A stretch of 64,000 nucleotides of DNA from Zygnema cylindricum (GCA_037447655.1 JBBHKE010001982.1:19088-83087); one strand, 5' to 3'; positions 1 to 13,990 are shown, numbered from the stretch's first letter. Program-made: numbers and translations. The notes: generated by a model from the sequence alone, not told the origin.

Positions 1-239
1 TGACAAGGGTAAATTTTGTGGCCTTCATTCGATGGAGAGGTATCCCGATTTAGCCCTCAGCCTACATTGGGTGCCACAATGTTTTGTTTTTTTTTATTTT
101 ATTTATCATACAAGTGTGAATTTAATATTTCTCTCCCCTTTTTTCACCAAATGAATGTAAATTCGACTTTAAGTCATATATTTGGTTTTGCTGATATCGT
201 CATTGTATTTCATAATCCTCTTTCCCGGCTTAACGACGA

Positions 240-400
240 CACAAGGTCGTCGCTGGTTTGTCGATGAAGTGAGGATTTCTCATTGGTGGTCGGCAGCTCA
301 CTATGTATCAACGATGTTTCTAAAAAAAAAAAATAGCTTTGCAGATATAACGACGAGTTTCTATCGTCGCTAAATCTGTGACAACAACTATTCGTCGCTG
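240..400. repeat. Left subterminal CGTCGCT motif group
   Basis: Copies of a motif read as GTCGTCGCTGG, ATCGTCGCTAAA and TTCGTCGCTGAAT occur at about 246, 364 and 391, with related GACGA words between them. The same motif forms a denser array on the far side of the transposase pseudogene, which suggests both groups belong to one element. Confidence 0.55.
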
Positions 401-483
401 AATATTGTCATTTCTTTTTAGAGTCGTTCCAATTTTTTATACGACTTTCCAATCAATAATCTCATTAATTCTTTTGACATTGT

Positions 484-2382
484 TTGTTGTTCACAGTGAA
501 CCAAAAGGCCAAGCGATGGTGGGGAGAGAGGAGGTCCACGCTTGACGGAATACGAGGGACAACTCGGACGTTCTCTACTTCTAGTTTTGGGACGAGATCA
601 GTGGCGGTTACCAAGGCTTTGCCGGGACGAAGAAGGAAGGAGGCCGCTTGGGTCACTGTTATACACGAGGAGTTACTTTCAGATTTCGAATGTTTTAAGA
701 AAGCGGGTATGAAGATGTCCACCACAATTCTCGGGGGCATCGCTAGGGACATCATAAGAGAAAGGAGGAAAGAGTACGGACCGGAATGGTTCAACAATGA
801 CGGGTAGGAAATACATCCAATCATAAATAAAAGGTGGGTGCAGAGGTGTCAAGAGAAGCACAACATCGTTGTGCGTGCACAAAAGAGGAAACTACAAAGT
901 AGTCCCGAGAAAGAGGAATACATTGAGCGTACCGTATCCTTCCACATGGGCGTTCTAAAGCATGGGTTTGAATCTGGTGAGTCACTCTTCATTACAAATA
1001 TAGTTTAATGACTTTTCCTTTTTTTTGTGTTTTGTTTTCATTGTATTCCCTACTTAACGGCATATACAAAAAATAACTAAATTTGTTTTGGTTTGGCGGC
1101 GAATGTATAATAGTACTTTTCAACGAAGACCTCATGGAAAACATGGACGAAACTCACATGATAGTCAACAACGATAATGGAAAAATTTTGAGGTTTAGAG
1201 GGGACGAAGTGGTGAAATACGCTGATGTTGCTGGAGGAGGCGAGTCCATGACTCTCATGGTGCGACTAAATAGAGGGGTGAACGCTCGTATCGAGAACCC
1301 AATGATAATTTTTGCAAATCGTGCCAGAAGATACCCGATACAAGGATTACCGGACAACGTCCCGGGTGTGTTTTTTCTCCCTCATCTAATGTTTTCATTT
1401 TATCTTTGATGTCTTATTGACTTCGATGGAGGTTTATCTATTTCTCTCCAACCATGTTTTTGTGTTTCATTCTTTTTATGTATATCTCTTTACCTTGTCC
1501 TCGTATACCTCCTCCCCCCTTCTCTTACTACAAAACATGGTTTTTTTTTTTCTTTAACACTCTAATTTCTCTTATCAAAAATAATGACTCATATTATAAG
1601 CTTTCTATGGTACACGTAGCTTACTTTCCCTCTAATGCATATGTAAGCAAGCATTACAAAATGTTTAATTTTTTTCCTTTTTTTGTCTATTATATGTATT
1701 TTCAGGTGTTTGTTACCGGACCGGTCCGAAGGGATGGAATGATAAAACGGTGTTCCCACAATGGGTCGAAGAGGCAAGGTCTTACCAAGGGGATCGTGAT
1801 GGACGTCAATAAATTATCTTCCTAGACAACTGCGGTGGTCACAATACGTCCGATGAGTTGGAGCGAGTTCTAGAGGCCAAAAACACCGTGTTACACTATT
1901 TTCCACTTAATGCAACGCATCTTGTTCAACCGGCCGACTCCTTCGTCATTTCCAAAATCAAGGACGTGTGGAGTCACATTTGGGACAGTTGGAAAGCGAA
2001 AGGAATCGAGAACGGTCAATGGGCTAAACCTTCTAGCCGTGGATGGTCCGGTTAATTGGTTTGACCCAGCAAAGCGTTTTTTTTTTAATTGGCGAGGGAC
2101 TCTATCTGAGAGGTCAATTCGATGAGGGACAAAAACGGAATGAGTTATGCGAGAAAAGCAATGAATCAATGTGGCTTGTCTCTATGCGACGAAAAGTGGG
2201 AAGAAGACATGCTCACACAACAACTGCAAGGCATAATCAGCAAATATCGCAACCACTTCGAAGGCGAAGCTGTGGAACCTCGTTGCCCGAAGGCAAGGGA
2301 ATTCCTCCAAAATATTGAAGATGCCGACAGTCAACAAAACAACATTTTCAATGAGGGAGGGTTGAGCGGGAACGAGTTTTAA
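484..2382 (+). pseudogene. DDE_1 superfamily transposase pseudogene (pogo/Tigger-like)
   Basis: Four blocks read as one transposase. Block 1 (about 484-807) is basic. Block 2 (about 831-975) contains WVQRCQEKHNIV and SPEKEEYIER, followed by a GTGAGT donor. Block 3 (about 1099-1366) contains the first catalytic Asp in ENMDETH, then the GDEVVKYADV and GGESMT segments. Block 4 (about 1706-2060) contains CYRTGPKGW, then DNCGGHN (second Asp) and NATHLVQPADSF (third Asp). Block 4 has an in-frame TAA at about 1808, just before IIFLDNC. The frame then changes near 2040-2060 before a C-terminal block ending at 2382 (SYARKAMNQCGLS). These blocks match the DDE_1 endonuclease family found in many plant and oomycete genomes. 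The stop and frame break make it a pseudogene; introns between blocks are likely, but remnants of decay cannot be excluded. Confidence 0.75.
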
Positions 2383-2734
2383 ACATATTACATGATTGCG
2401 TATTGCCTTTTTAAAATATATTAGTTTGGGAATGGTTGTTTGATTATAGAAAGGGAATAGCACTTAACCTGGTGCCAGATTAATGTAGACAATTCATGGA
2501 GTCCAGTATTATTTGACTTCATAGGATAGAACAGATTTCGTATGTGTGTATGGTTTTTAATATGGGAAAATATGATTTCGTTTTTTATGAAGTAAAAAAC
2601 CCTTGTATTTTGTGGAATTGGATATATTTTACAAAATTCTTATGTATTTACCTTCAGATGTTGTTAATGTGGTGTTGAAAATTCCAGTGTGCTTGTAGTA
2701 TGGAATTATATTTTTTTTTGCAATTTACATCTTA

Positions 2735-3262
2735 CCCTAATCAGCGACGACTATGCTTCGTCGTTTGTTGATCATCCTTATCGGAAATTGATAAGTCGTT
2801 AGTTTCCTAAACAACATATTCATCGCACTGAGTAATGGTTGCTCTTGCAGGGACGAGAATTTGTCGTCGCTGGACAGTAATTTACCGGCGAAAAAACTTG
2901 ATTATAATATCTGACAAAGCACAGGCTGTGTCGCCGCTAAATGGAAATTGATCGACGAAATAACTTCATCATCATATATGAGAAAACAAAGTATGTTTCG
3001 TCGCTAAAAGGAAATTCAGCGACGAAACAACTTCATCATCATATCTAAGAAAACAAAGTATGTTTCGTCGCTAGAAAGAAATTCAGCGACAAAACAACTT
3101 CATCATCTTATATGAGAAAACAAAGTATGTTTCGTCGCTAAAAGGAAATTCAATGACAAAACAATGTTCTCACCATCTCCGACAAAGCAGAGTTTGTCGT
3201 TGCTGAATTCAATCATGGAAGCCTTTGTGGAAACCTTTCTACGCCGAGGTTGTTTTGTCGCT
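2735..3262. repeat. Right subterminal array: ~66-bp tandem units with CGTCGCT / AGCGACG
   Basis: From about 2930 to 3180 a unit of roughly 66 bp repeats three to four times. Each unit has TTTCGTCGCTAAAAGG, then ATTCAGCGACGAAAC, then a spacer with CATCATC and AAAACAAAGTATG. The two motif halves face each other, so each unit can form a short hairpin. Looser copies occur at 2740, 2758, 2862, 3194 and 3254. Confidence 0.7.
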
Positions 3263-3270
3263 GGTTCATA

Positions 3271-4006
3271 AAGTTTTAGCTTTCAAATTCTATGGATATT
3301 ATTATATTGTGATCAAATAACAACCTTAATCCTATGTTAAAAAAATCATTTTGAAACTGAAACGATTAATACATTAGTGAAAATGAAACCAAAGTATTCC
3401 GGGTAGGAAAAGCAAAGATCAAGAAAGATACGCAGTGAGAAGTAAAATAAAAAAAAATCATATTTGCAGCATATATAGATGATTCACAAACAAAAAATGC
3501 AAAGTACATGAAATATAGTTAAATGCGATAATATCATCGAAACAACATGAAAGCAATTAGAAAAACACACAATGAATACAAAAAATATAAAAAGTTGACA
3601 CAAATAATATCATTCATTAAACACAATGGGAAAAGAAGTACAAAATTTTGGTATTTCATGATAAACTATTTTTAAAACGTTAAACTAAAACAAAGGCCTA
3701 TTAATCTGCAGTAGTCAGCAAAGCTATATATAGTACTGAATTATTAACGTTTGTGCTTCTAACTCGGAAATCCCCTTAAAACAACTTTAAAAATCTTCAT
3801 ATTTTACACACACTAACTGAGTATCCACCATCCGTGATAACAAATATAGATCCATGGAAAGCTCCTGACGGTATACTCCATGCGCTTTCGTATGGTCTAA
3901 TACCTTCAACATGATATTTTATTATTCCCTATATCGTATGTTTTCGTGGGGTGCTCTCCAATAAAACATGCCGTCGGATATACCCTCATCATCGATGACA
4001 GTTCAG
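3271..4006. other. AT-rich intergenic DNA, no gene seen
   Basis: There is no convincing open frame, RNA gene or recognisable element. The sequence is AT-rich and eroded, with many short A runs. Confidence 0.5.

Positions 4007-4040
<34 letters not shown>
4007..4040. repeat. 34-base poly(A) tract
   Basis: An uninterrupted run of about 34 A. It could be the tail of a retroposed sequence or a simple homopolymer. No retroposon body is recognisable upstream. Confidence 0.8.
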
Positions 4041-4042
<2 letters not shown>

Positions 4043-4439
4043 TTTCCTTGATAACGATTCTGTTTTAGAAAATGGAAAGGACAAAAAAAAATGGGAAGAG
4101 AGGGGAGCGACAATGACCGAAAAAGACAAAAAAGACGAAAAGGATCTCGAGAGTCAAACGAAGTACGAAACCGCCACAAAACGACAAAATAATGTGACAG
4201 CAAGACAAAAATGCACGAGCGGCTTCGGTCGGCGAATCAGAGATCAGATTCGCAAGGGTCGTCCTAAAACATTTAGAATCGAAAGTGCGAAAAAAACAAA
4301 AAAGTGCGAAAAAATACATAAAAACGCGAAATAAAGTGCATACGTTATATCTGATATCCGCGTATTATTCGTATGATATCTTTACGTTTGTCTTCCAGTA
4401 TCGCGAGGCCTATCTTACCAAATATAGCGTTTGCACGCG

Positions 4440-4960
4440 ATTTTGTACTTTTGATGCCCTAACAACCTTAAGAAACCCTAAAACATATTTTTTCCGTACA
4501 CTTTTGTCCAGTTATCGGTTTAAGACCGTCAATCGGAAGCTGAGAGTCTTAGCTTTCAAAATCAACCGTCAGATCCATAATCTGACAAACGTGTACGGAG
4601 TAAAGATGTTTAAGACTTTAAAGAGACGAAAAAAATATTAACACTAATAGCGATTCACGTTGTACTGAACACCTTGTATCGCTATTACTGTAGTGCTAAT
4701 GTTTTTTTTGCCACTTAAAACACCTTTTATCCGTACACTCTTGTCCGATTATGGATCTGACGGCTGCGATTGAAATCCAAGATTCTCACTTTCCCATCGG
4801 CGGTCACGATATGAAAATCGGACAATTTTGTACGGAAAAAATATGTTTTAAGTGGCGAAAAATTATAAACACTAATAGCGAAACACGGTGTACTGTACAC
4901 CGCGCATCGTAATTAGAGTAAATTACTCTAATTCGGTCGCTCGAAATTTCGACTCTATCA
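4440..4960. mobile_element. Cluster of MITEs with ACACC..G.ATCGCTATTAGTGTTAA-type termini
   Basis: A complete copy runs from about 4660 to 4903. Its left end reads ACACCTTGTATCGCTATTA and its right end reads TAATAGCGAAACACGGTGT. Internally GCCACTTAAAACA (about 4711) is mirrored by TGTTTTAAGTGGC (about 4843), and TCCGTACACTCTTGTCCGAT is mirrored by ATCGGACAATTTTGTACGGA. A truncated copy ends just before it, near 4652 (ACTAATAGCGATTCACG), and another left terminus begins at about 4898. The same family recurs near 47.2-47.6 kb and 56.34-56.55 kb. Confidence 0.65.
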
Positions 4961-5177
4961 CATCAAATAGAGTAATCGATTCTAATTTTTTCATTATTCT
5001 TTTTAAGGTAAAGTTTAATTAGCGTTTTTAATTCTTTTATAGGTTTGCTTTAAATAGTTTAGAGTACGGACGGTGTCAGACCGTGCAAAATTGTACTTTA
5101 TTATGTCAAAAAGTAAAAATAATGGTTAAATACAAACTGTTATCATGTATTTGCGTTATAACAAACCCTGTTCAATC

Positions 5178-7040
5178 ACCCCCGTCGATCGTCAATTGAT
5201 CGATAGCAGTCGACAATCCTCCATCGATCGATGGCCGCCGACGATCCTCGATCGATCAATCCTGCTGATGATCCTCGATCGATCGCTGTTGACGATCTTA
5301 GGTCGATCGACCGCCGCCGACTATCCTCGGTCGATCGATCGCCGCCAACGATCCTCGATCGATCGATCGCTACTGACGATCATCAATCGTTTGATCGCCG
5401 CCGACAATCCTCGGTCGATCGATCGCCTCTAACAATCCTCAGTCTATAGATTGTCGTCGACGATCCTCGGTTGTTCGATCGACCCATCGCAGACTATGAT
5501 CCTCGGTGGATCTATCGTCTCCGACGATCTTTGATCATTCAATCGCCCCCGACGATCGTCGATTGATCGATGGCAGCTGACAATCCTCCATTGATCAATC
5601 GCCGCCGACGATCCTTGGTCGATCGATCCCGTTGACGATCCTTGATTGATCGATCGCCACCCACTATCCTCGATACATCGGTCGTCGCCGACTCTCCTCG
5701 ATCGATTGATCGCCGCCGACAATCCTCGATCGATCGATCACAGACGACAATTCTCGATCGATAGATTGCATGCGACGATCCACGGTCGATCAATCACCGC
5801 TGATTGTCCTCGGTCGAACGGTCTCTAGCGACGATCCTCGGTCGATCGATCGCTGCTGACGATCCTCGGTCGATCGATCGCCGCGAACGATCCTCGGTCG
5901 TTCGATCGCTGCCAACGATATTCGGTCATCGATCACTGCGGACGATCTTCGGTCGATCAATCGGCATCGACGATCCTCGAAAGAACTATTACCGCCAACG
6001 ATCTTCGATCGATCGATCGCCCCCGATGATCGTCGGCTGATCCATCGCAGCTAACAATCCTCCATCGATCAAACGACGCCGACAATCCGCGGTCAATCGA
6101 TCCTTGAGGACGATCCTCGGTCGATCGATCTCTGCTAACATCGACGATGGATCAATCGCTGCCAATGATCCTCGATCGGTCGATCACCGCCAACGATCCT
6201 CGGTCGGTCGATCGCCGCCGACATTCTTTTATCGGTCGATCGATCGCCGCCGACATTCCTTGATCGGTCGATCGATCGCCGCCGACAATCCTCTATCGGT
6301 CGATCACGCTGACGATACTCGTATTTCAATTGCCACCGGCGATCTTTGATCAATCAATTGTTGCCGACGATCCTTGGTCGATCGATCATCGCCGACGATC
6401 CTCGATACATCAATCGCTGCCGACGATCCTCGATCGATCGATTGCCGCCGACAATCCTCAGTCGATCGATCGCCGCCAACAATCATCGGTCGATCATTCG
6501 CCGCCGAAGATCCTTGGTTGATCGATCATCGTTGACGATTCTCGATCGATCGATCGCCACTAACGATCCTCATTTGTTTGATCGACCGATTGCTGCGGAC
6601 GATCCTCGGTCGATTAATCGCCGCCAAAGATCCTCGATCGATCGATCGTCGTTGATTATCCTCGATGGATTAGTCGTCGCCAACGATCCTCAGTCGACCG
6701 ATCGCCGCTGAGGATCCTCGGTCGATCGACCGGTGCCGACAATTCTCGATCGATCAATCACGCCGACGATCCTCGGTCATTTGATCGCCTTCGACGATCC
6801 TCGATCTATTGATCTATGTCAACAATCCTCGGTCTTTCGATCGCCACTCATGATCCTCGGTCGATCAATCGCCGCCGACGATCCTCGATATTTCGATAGC
6901 CGTTGACGATCTTCAACCTCTCGATCGTAGCCGACGATCCACCATCGATCGATCGTCGCCAGTAATCCTCGATCGATCGATTGCCGCCATCGATCTTTGA
7001 TCGATCGCCGCTGAAGATCCTCCATTAATCGATCGCTGTC
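5178..7040. repeat. Higher-order block A of the satellite (paralogous to 8977-10680)
   Basis: Rare variant units recur in the same order about 3.7-3.8 kb further on. The CGCCCCC / CACCCCC variant occurs at 5178, 5544 and 6018 here, and at 8977, 9349 and 9768 there. The TCGCAGACTA variant is at about 5487 and 9292. CACGCTGACGATACTCG is at 6305 and 9992. ATGTCAAC is at 6816 and 10536. This indicates duplication of a block of at least 1.7 kb within the array. Confidence 0.75.
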
Positions 7041-8976
7041 GACGATCCTCGATGGATCGATCCGTGAAGACGATCCTCGGTCGATCGATCTCTACCAACG
7101 ATCCTCAATAGATCGATCGCCGCCAACGATCCTCGGCCAGTCCATCGCCGCCAATGATCCTCGGTCGGTCGATTGTCGCCGACATTCCTTGATCGGTCGA
7201 TCGATCGCCGCCGACAATCCTTGATCGATCGATCACGCTGACGATAGTTGGTATATCAATTATAGCCGACGATCCTTGATCAATCAATTGTTGCCGACGA
7301 TCCTCGATCGATCTGTCGTCGCCAACGATCCTCTGTACATAGATCGCCGCCAACGTTCCTCGATCAATCGATCGCCGCCAACAATCTTCAGTGAATCGAT
7401 CGCCACCAACAATCCTCGGTCGACCGATCGCCGCCGACGATCCTCGATCGATCGATCGCAGCTGACGATCTTGGGTCAATCCATCGCCGCCGACGAAAGT
7501 TGATCGATTGTCGTCGTCGATCCTCGGTCGATCGATGGCAACCGACGATCCTCGATTCATCAATTGCAGCCGACGATCCTCGATCGATCGATCGCAGCTG
7601 ACGAACCTTGATCAATCGATTGCCGCTAACGATCCTCGATCATCGATCGCCGTTAACGATCCTCGGTAGATCGATCGGCGCCGACGTTCTTCGGTCGATC
7701 GATCGCCGCTGACGATCCTCGGTCGATCAATCACCGTTGACGATCCTCGCTCGATCGAGCGCCGCCGACGATCCTCAATCGATTGATCGACCAATCACCG
7801 CCGACAATCATGTGTTGATCGATCGTAGCCGACGATCCTCTATCGATCAATTGCCGGGGACGATCCTCGACTGATTGATTGTTGTTGACGATCCTTGATC
7901 GATCGATCGCCGCCAACGATCCTAGATCGATCGATCGTCGCCGACTATCCTTGGTCAATCGATCGTTACTGACGATCCTCGATCAATCGATCCCCTTTGA
8001 GAATCCTTGGTCGATCGATCACCATCGACGATACTTTGTCGATCGATCGTAGCCAACTATCCTCCATTGATTGATCCTCGACGACGATCCTTGATCAATT
8101 TGTTGTTGCTGATGATTCTCGGTCGATCGATCCTTGCCGACGATCCTCGATCGATCAATCGCCGCCAACTATCCTCGGTCAATCGATCGCCGCCAACAAT
8201 CCTCGATCAATAGATCACGCCGATTATCCTCGGTCATTCGATCGTCGTTGAGGATCGTCGATTCATCGATCGATGCCGACAATCCTCGGTTGATCGATTG
8301 TTGTTAACGATCCTCAGTCGATCAATCGTTGCTGACGATCCTTAGTCGTTTGATCGATCGATTACACCCAACGATCCTCGGTTGATCGATCGCCGCCGAC
8401 GATCCTAGATCGTTCGGTCGCCTGATGATCCTCAATCGGTCGATCAGTGCCAACAATCCTATGTCGATCCATTGCCGCCGATGATTCCTCGATCAATCGA
8501 TAGTCGCTGATGATCCACGGTCGATGGAGCGCCGCCGACAATCTTCGGTCAATCGATCGCCGCTGACAATCCTCGATCGATCAATCGTCGCCGACAATCC
8601 TCGATCGATCGCTCGCCACCAACTATCCTCGATCGATCGATCGTCGCCGACAATCCTCGATCATCGATCGCAACCGACAATCCTCGATCGATCGATCGTA
8701 GCCGACAATCCTTGATCGATCCATCGCTACCGATGATCCTCAGTCGATCGATCGCCACCGACGATCCTCGGTCCTTCGATCGCCGCCGACGATCCTCGGT
8801 CCTTCGATCGCCGCCGACGATCCTCGATCAAACGATCGTTGCCGACATTCCTCGATCATTTGATTGCAACAGACGATCTTCAGTCGATCGATCCTCTCTG
8901 AACATCCTCGGTCTATCGATCGTCGCCGACGATTTTCGGTGGATCTATCGCCGCCAACGATCCTCGATTGTTCGAT

Positions 8977-10680
8977 CGCCCCCGACGATCGTCGGTCGAT
9001 CGATGGCAGCAAACAATCCTCCATCGATCGATGGTCGCCGACGATCCTCGATTGATCGATTGCTGCTGACGATCTTCAGTCGATCGACCGCCGCCGACGA
9101 TCCTTGGTCGATCGATCGCCGCCGACGATCCTCAATCGATCTATCGTCGCCGAGGATCCTCGATCGATCGATCGCTACCGACGATCCTCAATCGTTTGAT
9201 CGCCGTCGGCGATCCTCGGTTGATCGATCGCATCTAACAATCCTCAGTCGATCGATCGGCGCCGATGATCCTCAGTCGTTCGATCGACCGATCGCAGACT
9301 ACGATCCTCGGATGATCTATCGCCGCCGACGATCCTTGATCGTTCGATCGCCCCTGACGATCATCGGTTGATTGATAACAGCTGATAATCCTCCATCGAT
9401 CGATCGTCGCCGACGATCCTTGGTCGATCGATCGCGCTGACGATCCTCAATTGATTGATCGCCGCCCACTATCCTCGATAGATCGATCCCTGCCGACAAT
9501 CCTCGATTGATCAATCATAGCCGACGATTTTCGATCGATAGATTGCAATCAACAATTTTCGATCGATCAATCGCACTCGACGATCCTCGGTCGATCGATC
9601 GCTGCTGACTGTCCTCGGTCGAACGATTGCCGGCGACGATCTTCGACCGATCAATCACCGCCAACGATTCTCGGTCGTTCGATCGTCGCCAACGATTCTC
9701 GGTCGTTCGATTGTCGCCAACGATACTCGGTCGATCGATCACTGCGAACGATCCTCGATCGATTGATCACCCCCGATGATCGTAGCTCCATCGACCGCAG
9801 CCGACAATCCTCCATCGATCGAACGCCGCCGACAATCCTTGGTCGATCGATCTTTGACAACGATCCTCGGTCGATCGATCTTTGCCAACGATCCTCGATG
9901 GATCGATCGCTGCCATTGATCCTTGGTCGGTCGATCGTAGCCAACGATCTTCGGTCATTCAATCGCCGCCGACAATCCTCGATCGATCGATCACGCTGAC
10001 GATACTCGATACATCAATTGTCGCTGACGATCCTTGATCAATCGATTGATGCCGACGATCCTCGGTCGATCGATCATCGCCGACAATCCTCGGTACATCA
10101 ATCGCCGCCAACGATCCTCAATCGATCGATCGTCGTCGACAATCCTCAATCAATCGATCGCCGCCAACAATCCTTGGTCGATCATTCGTCGCCAACGATC
10201 CTTGGTCGATCGATCATCGCTGACGATCTTCGGTCGATCGATCGCCACTGACGATCCTCATTTGTTTGATTGACCGATTGTTGCCGACGATCCTCGGTCG
10301 ATCAATCGCCGCCGACGATCCTCGATCGATTGATCGTTGATGATGATCCTCGATAGAGAAGTCGCCGCCAACGATCCTCGGTAGGTCGATTGCCGCTGAC
10401 AATCCTCGATCGGTCGATCGATCGCCGTTAACGATCGTCGGTAGATCGATCGTTGCGGACAATCCTCGATCGATCAATCACGCCGACGATCCTCGACCAT
10501 TTGATTGCCTTCGACGATCCTCGATCCATCGATCGATGTCAACGATCCTCGATTGTTCCATCGCTGTTGACGATCCTCAGCGAATCGATTGTCGCCGACA
10601 ATCCTCGATCGATCGATTGCCGCCGGCGATCCTTGATCGATCACCGCTGACGATCCTCCATCAATCGATCGTTGCCGATG
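8977..10680. repeat. Higher-order block B of the satellite (paralogous to 5178-7040)
   Basis: This is the second copy of the ordered set of variant units found at 5178-7040. The offset drifts from about 3.80 kb to 3.64 kb across the block, consistent with later gain or loss of single units. Confidence 0.75.
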
Positions 10681-13600
10681 ATCCTCGATCGATCGATCGA
10701 CGTCAAAGATCCATGATCGATCGATCGCTACCGACGATGATGACGGTCCTCGGTTGTTCGATCAATCGATTACCACCGACGATTCTGGTCAATTGATCGT
10801 AGCCTACGATCCTCCATTGATCGATCGCCGTTGACAATCCTAGATCGATCGATTGTTGCCGACGATCCTCGATCGATTGCCGCCGAAGATCCTCGGTACA
10901 CCGATCGCCGCCGCGATCCCCGGTCGATCGATCGATGTCGACAATCCTCGATCGTTTGAAGACCGGGGACGATCTTCTGTCGATCGATCGTAGGTGACGT
11001 TCCTCCATCGATCGATCGTCGCAGACAATCCTCGATTGATCAATTGTTGCCGATGATCCTCGATCTATCGCCGCCGACGATCTTTGATCGATCGATCGCT
11101 GCCGACGATCCTCGTTCGATGGATCGCCATCGAAGATCCTCGGTCGATCAATCGCCGATGGCGATCCATGTTCGATCGCCGCCGACAATTATCGATTGAT
11201 GGATCGCCGCCGACGATCTTCGATTGATCGATCGCCGTCGACAATCCTGGATTGATCAATCGTCGCCGACGATCCTCGGTCAATCAATCGTCGCTGACGA
11301 TTCTCGATCGTTCGATCGCCACTGACTATCCTTGATCGATCAATCGTCGACGACAATCCTTGATCGATCGCCGCCAAGGATCCTCGATCGTTTGATCGCC
11401 GCCAAGGATCTTCGGTCGATCAACCACCGTCAAGTATTTTTGGTCAATCGATCGCCGCCGATGATCTTCGGTCAATCGACCGCCACCGACGATCCTCGGT
11501 CGATCGATAGCCGTTGACGATCCTCTATTAATCGATCCCTGCCGACAATCTTCGATGGATCTATCGATGCCAACGATCCTCATTCATTCGATCGCCGTCG
11601 ACATTCCTCGATCGGTCGATCGATCGCCGCTAACGATCCTCTTTCAATCGATCAAGCCAACGATACTCAGCCATTCGATCGTCGTCAACAATCCTCGATT
11701 GATTGATCGCGGCCAACAACTCTCAACCGATCGATCCCCGCTGACGATCCTTGATCGTTCGATGGCCGCCGACAATCCTCGGTTAATCGATCGCCGCTAA
11801 CGATCCTCGATCGATCAATCGCCGTCGACGATCCTCGATTGATCGATCGCAGCTAAGAATCCTCGGTTGATCGGTCGCCGCTGATGATTCTCAGTCGTTT
11901 GATTGATTGATCGCTGCCGTCTATCCTTTGTCGATCGATCGCCGCCGACAAACCTCAGTTGTTCGATCGCCACCGAAGATCTTTCGTCGATTGATCGTAG
12001 CTGACGATCCTCCATTGTTCGATCGGCGATGACGATCATCGATCGATCTATTGTTGCTGACGATCCTCGGTCGTTCGATTGTCGGCGACGATCCTCGGTA
12101 CATTGATCGTCGGCGACAATCCTCGGTACATTGATCCAACGATCCTCTGTCAATTGATCGCTACCGACGATCCTCGATCGATCGATCACTTTTGACGATC
12201 CTTTGTCGATCGATCGCCATTGACAATCCTCGGTCGTTTGATCGACTGATCGTCGCCAATGATCCTCGGTTGACTGATGGCCGCCGACGATACTCGAACG
12301 ATCTATCGCCCCAGACAATCCTCGGTCGATCGAGCGCCGCCAACGATCCTCGTTGGATCAGTCGCCGCCAACAATCCTCGGTCGGTCGATCGCCGACGAC
12401 ATTCCTTAATCGACCGATCGATCACCGCTAACGATCCTCGATCGATCGATCGCCGCTGAAGATCCTAGATAGATTGATGGCCGCCAACAATCCTCATTTA
12501 GTTGATCACTACCGACAATTCTCGATCGGTCGATCAATCGCTGTTGATGATCCTCAATCGATTGATCGCCACCGACGATCCTCCGTCAAATCGCGGTCGA
12601 TCGATCGCTGCCGAAAATCCTCGATCAATTAATCGCCGCCGACAATTCTCAGTCTATCAATCGCCGCTGACGATACTCAGTCGTTTGATCGACCGATCGC
12701 CGCCGATGATCCTCGGTCGATCGATCGTCGTCGACGATCCTCGATTGTTCGATCGCCGCCGATGATTCTCCTTCGATCGATCGTAGCCGACGATCCTCCA
12801 TCGATCGATCACGGTTGACGATCCTCGATCTATCGATTGTTGCCGACTATCCTTCGTCGATCGATCGCCGCCAACAATCCTCGGTACATCGATCCCCGCC
12901 GAATATCCTCAATTGATCGATCGCCGCCGACGATCCTCCATCGACAAGTTGCCGCCAACGATCCTGAGTAGATTGATCGTCGTCGACGATCCTTGATCAT
13001 TCGATCGCCGCCGATGATCCTCGGTCGAACAATCGCCGCCGACGATCATCAATCGTTTGATCGACCGATCGCCACCGACGATCCTCGGTGGATCAATCGC
13101 CGCTGACTACCCTCGATTGTTCGATCGCCGCCGACGATCCTCCGTCGATCGATCGAAGCCGACAATCCTCCTTTGATTGATCATCGGCGACGATCCTCAA
13201 TCGATCGATTTCTGCGGACCATCCTCGGTCAATCGATCGCTGCGGACGATCCTTGGTATATCGATCGTCGCCGACGATCCTCGATCGATCGATCGCCGCC
13301 GAATATACTTGATCGATCAATCGCCGCCAACGATCCACGATTGATCGCTCGCAGCCGACGATTCTCGATCGATCGATCGCAGCCGACGATCCTTGATCGA
13401 TCGATCGCCGCTGACGATCCTCGGTCATTTGATTGCCGCCGAAGATCCTCGATGGATCGATCGCCGCCGACGATCCTCGGTAGATCTTTCGCCGCTGATG
13501 ATCCTCGATCGTTCGATCGCCGCCGATGATCCTCGGTCGATCAATCGCCACTGACAATCCTCGGTCTATCGATCGCCGCCAAAGATCCTTGGTCGTTAGA

Positions 13601-13990
13601 TCGACCGATTGCTGCTGAAGATCCTCTATTGATTCATCGCCGGCGACGATCCTCAGTCGTTTGGTCGCCCCCGACGATCGTTGGTCGATCGATCGCAACC
13701 GACAATCCTCCATCGATCGATCGCCGCCGATGATCCTCGTTCGATCGATCGCCGAGGACGATCCTCGGTCGATCGATCTTTGCCAACGATCCTCGGTCGA
13801 ACGATCGCCGCCGACGATCCACGGTCAAACGATCGCGGCCGATGAACCTCGGCGATCGATCGCCGCCGACGATCCTTGGTCGATCGATCGCCGCCGAGGA
13901 TCCTCAGTCGAACGATCGTTGCTGACGATCCTTGATCGACTGATCGCCGCTGACGATCCTCGCCGTCGACGATCCTCAATCGATCGATCG

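Larger units (their letters stand above)
190..3270 (+). mobile_element. Decayed pogo/Tigger-like (DDE_1) DNA transposon with subterminal motif arrays
   Basis: A broken DDE_1-type transposase occupies the centre. On both sides lie repeats of a short motif centred on CGTCGCT or its complement AGCGACG. On the left it occurs near 246, 364 and 391; on the right it occurs about ten times between 2740 and 3260. Such paired subterminal arrays are typical transposase binding regions. I could not identify terminal inverted repeats or a target-site duplication, so the outer limits are approximate. The assignment to the pogo/Tigger (CENP-B, jerky) superfamily comes from the transposase, not from the ends. 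Confidence 0.6.
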
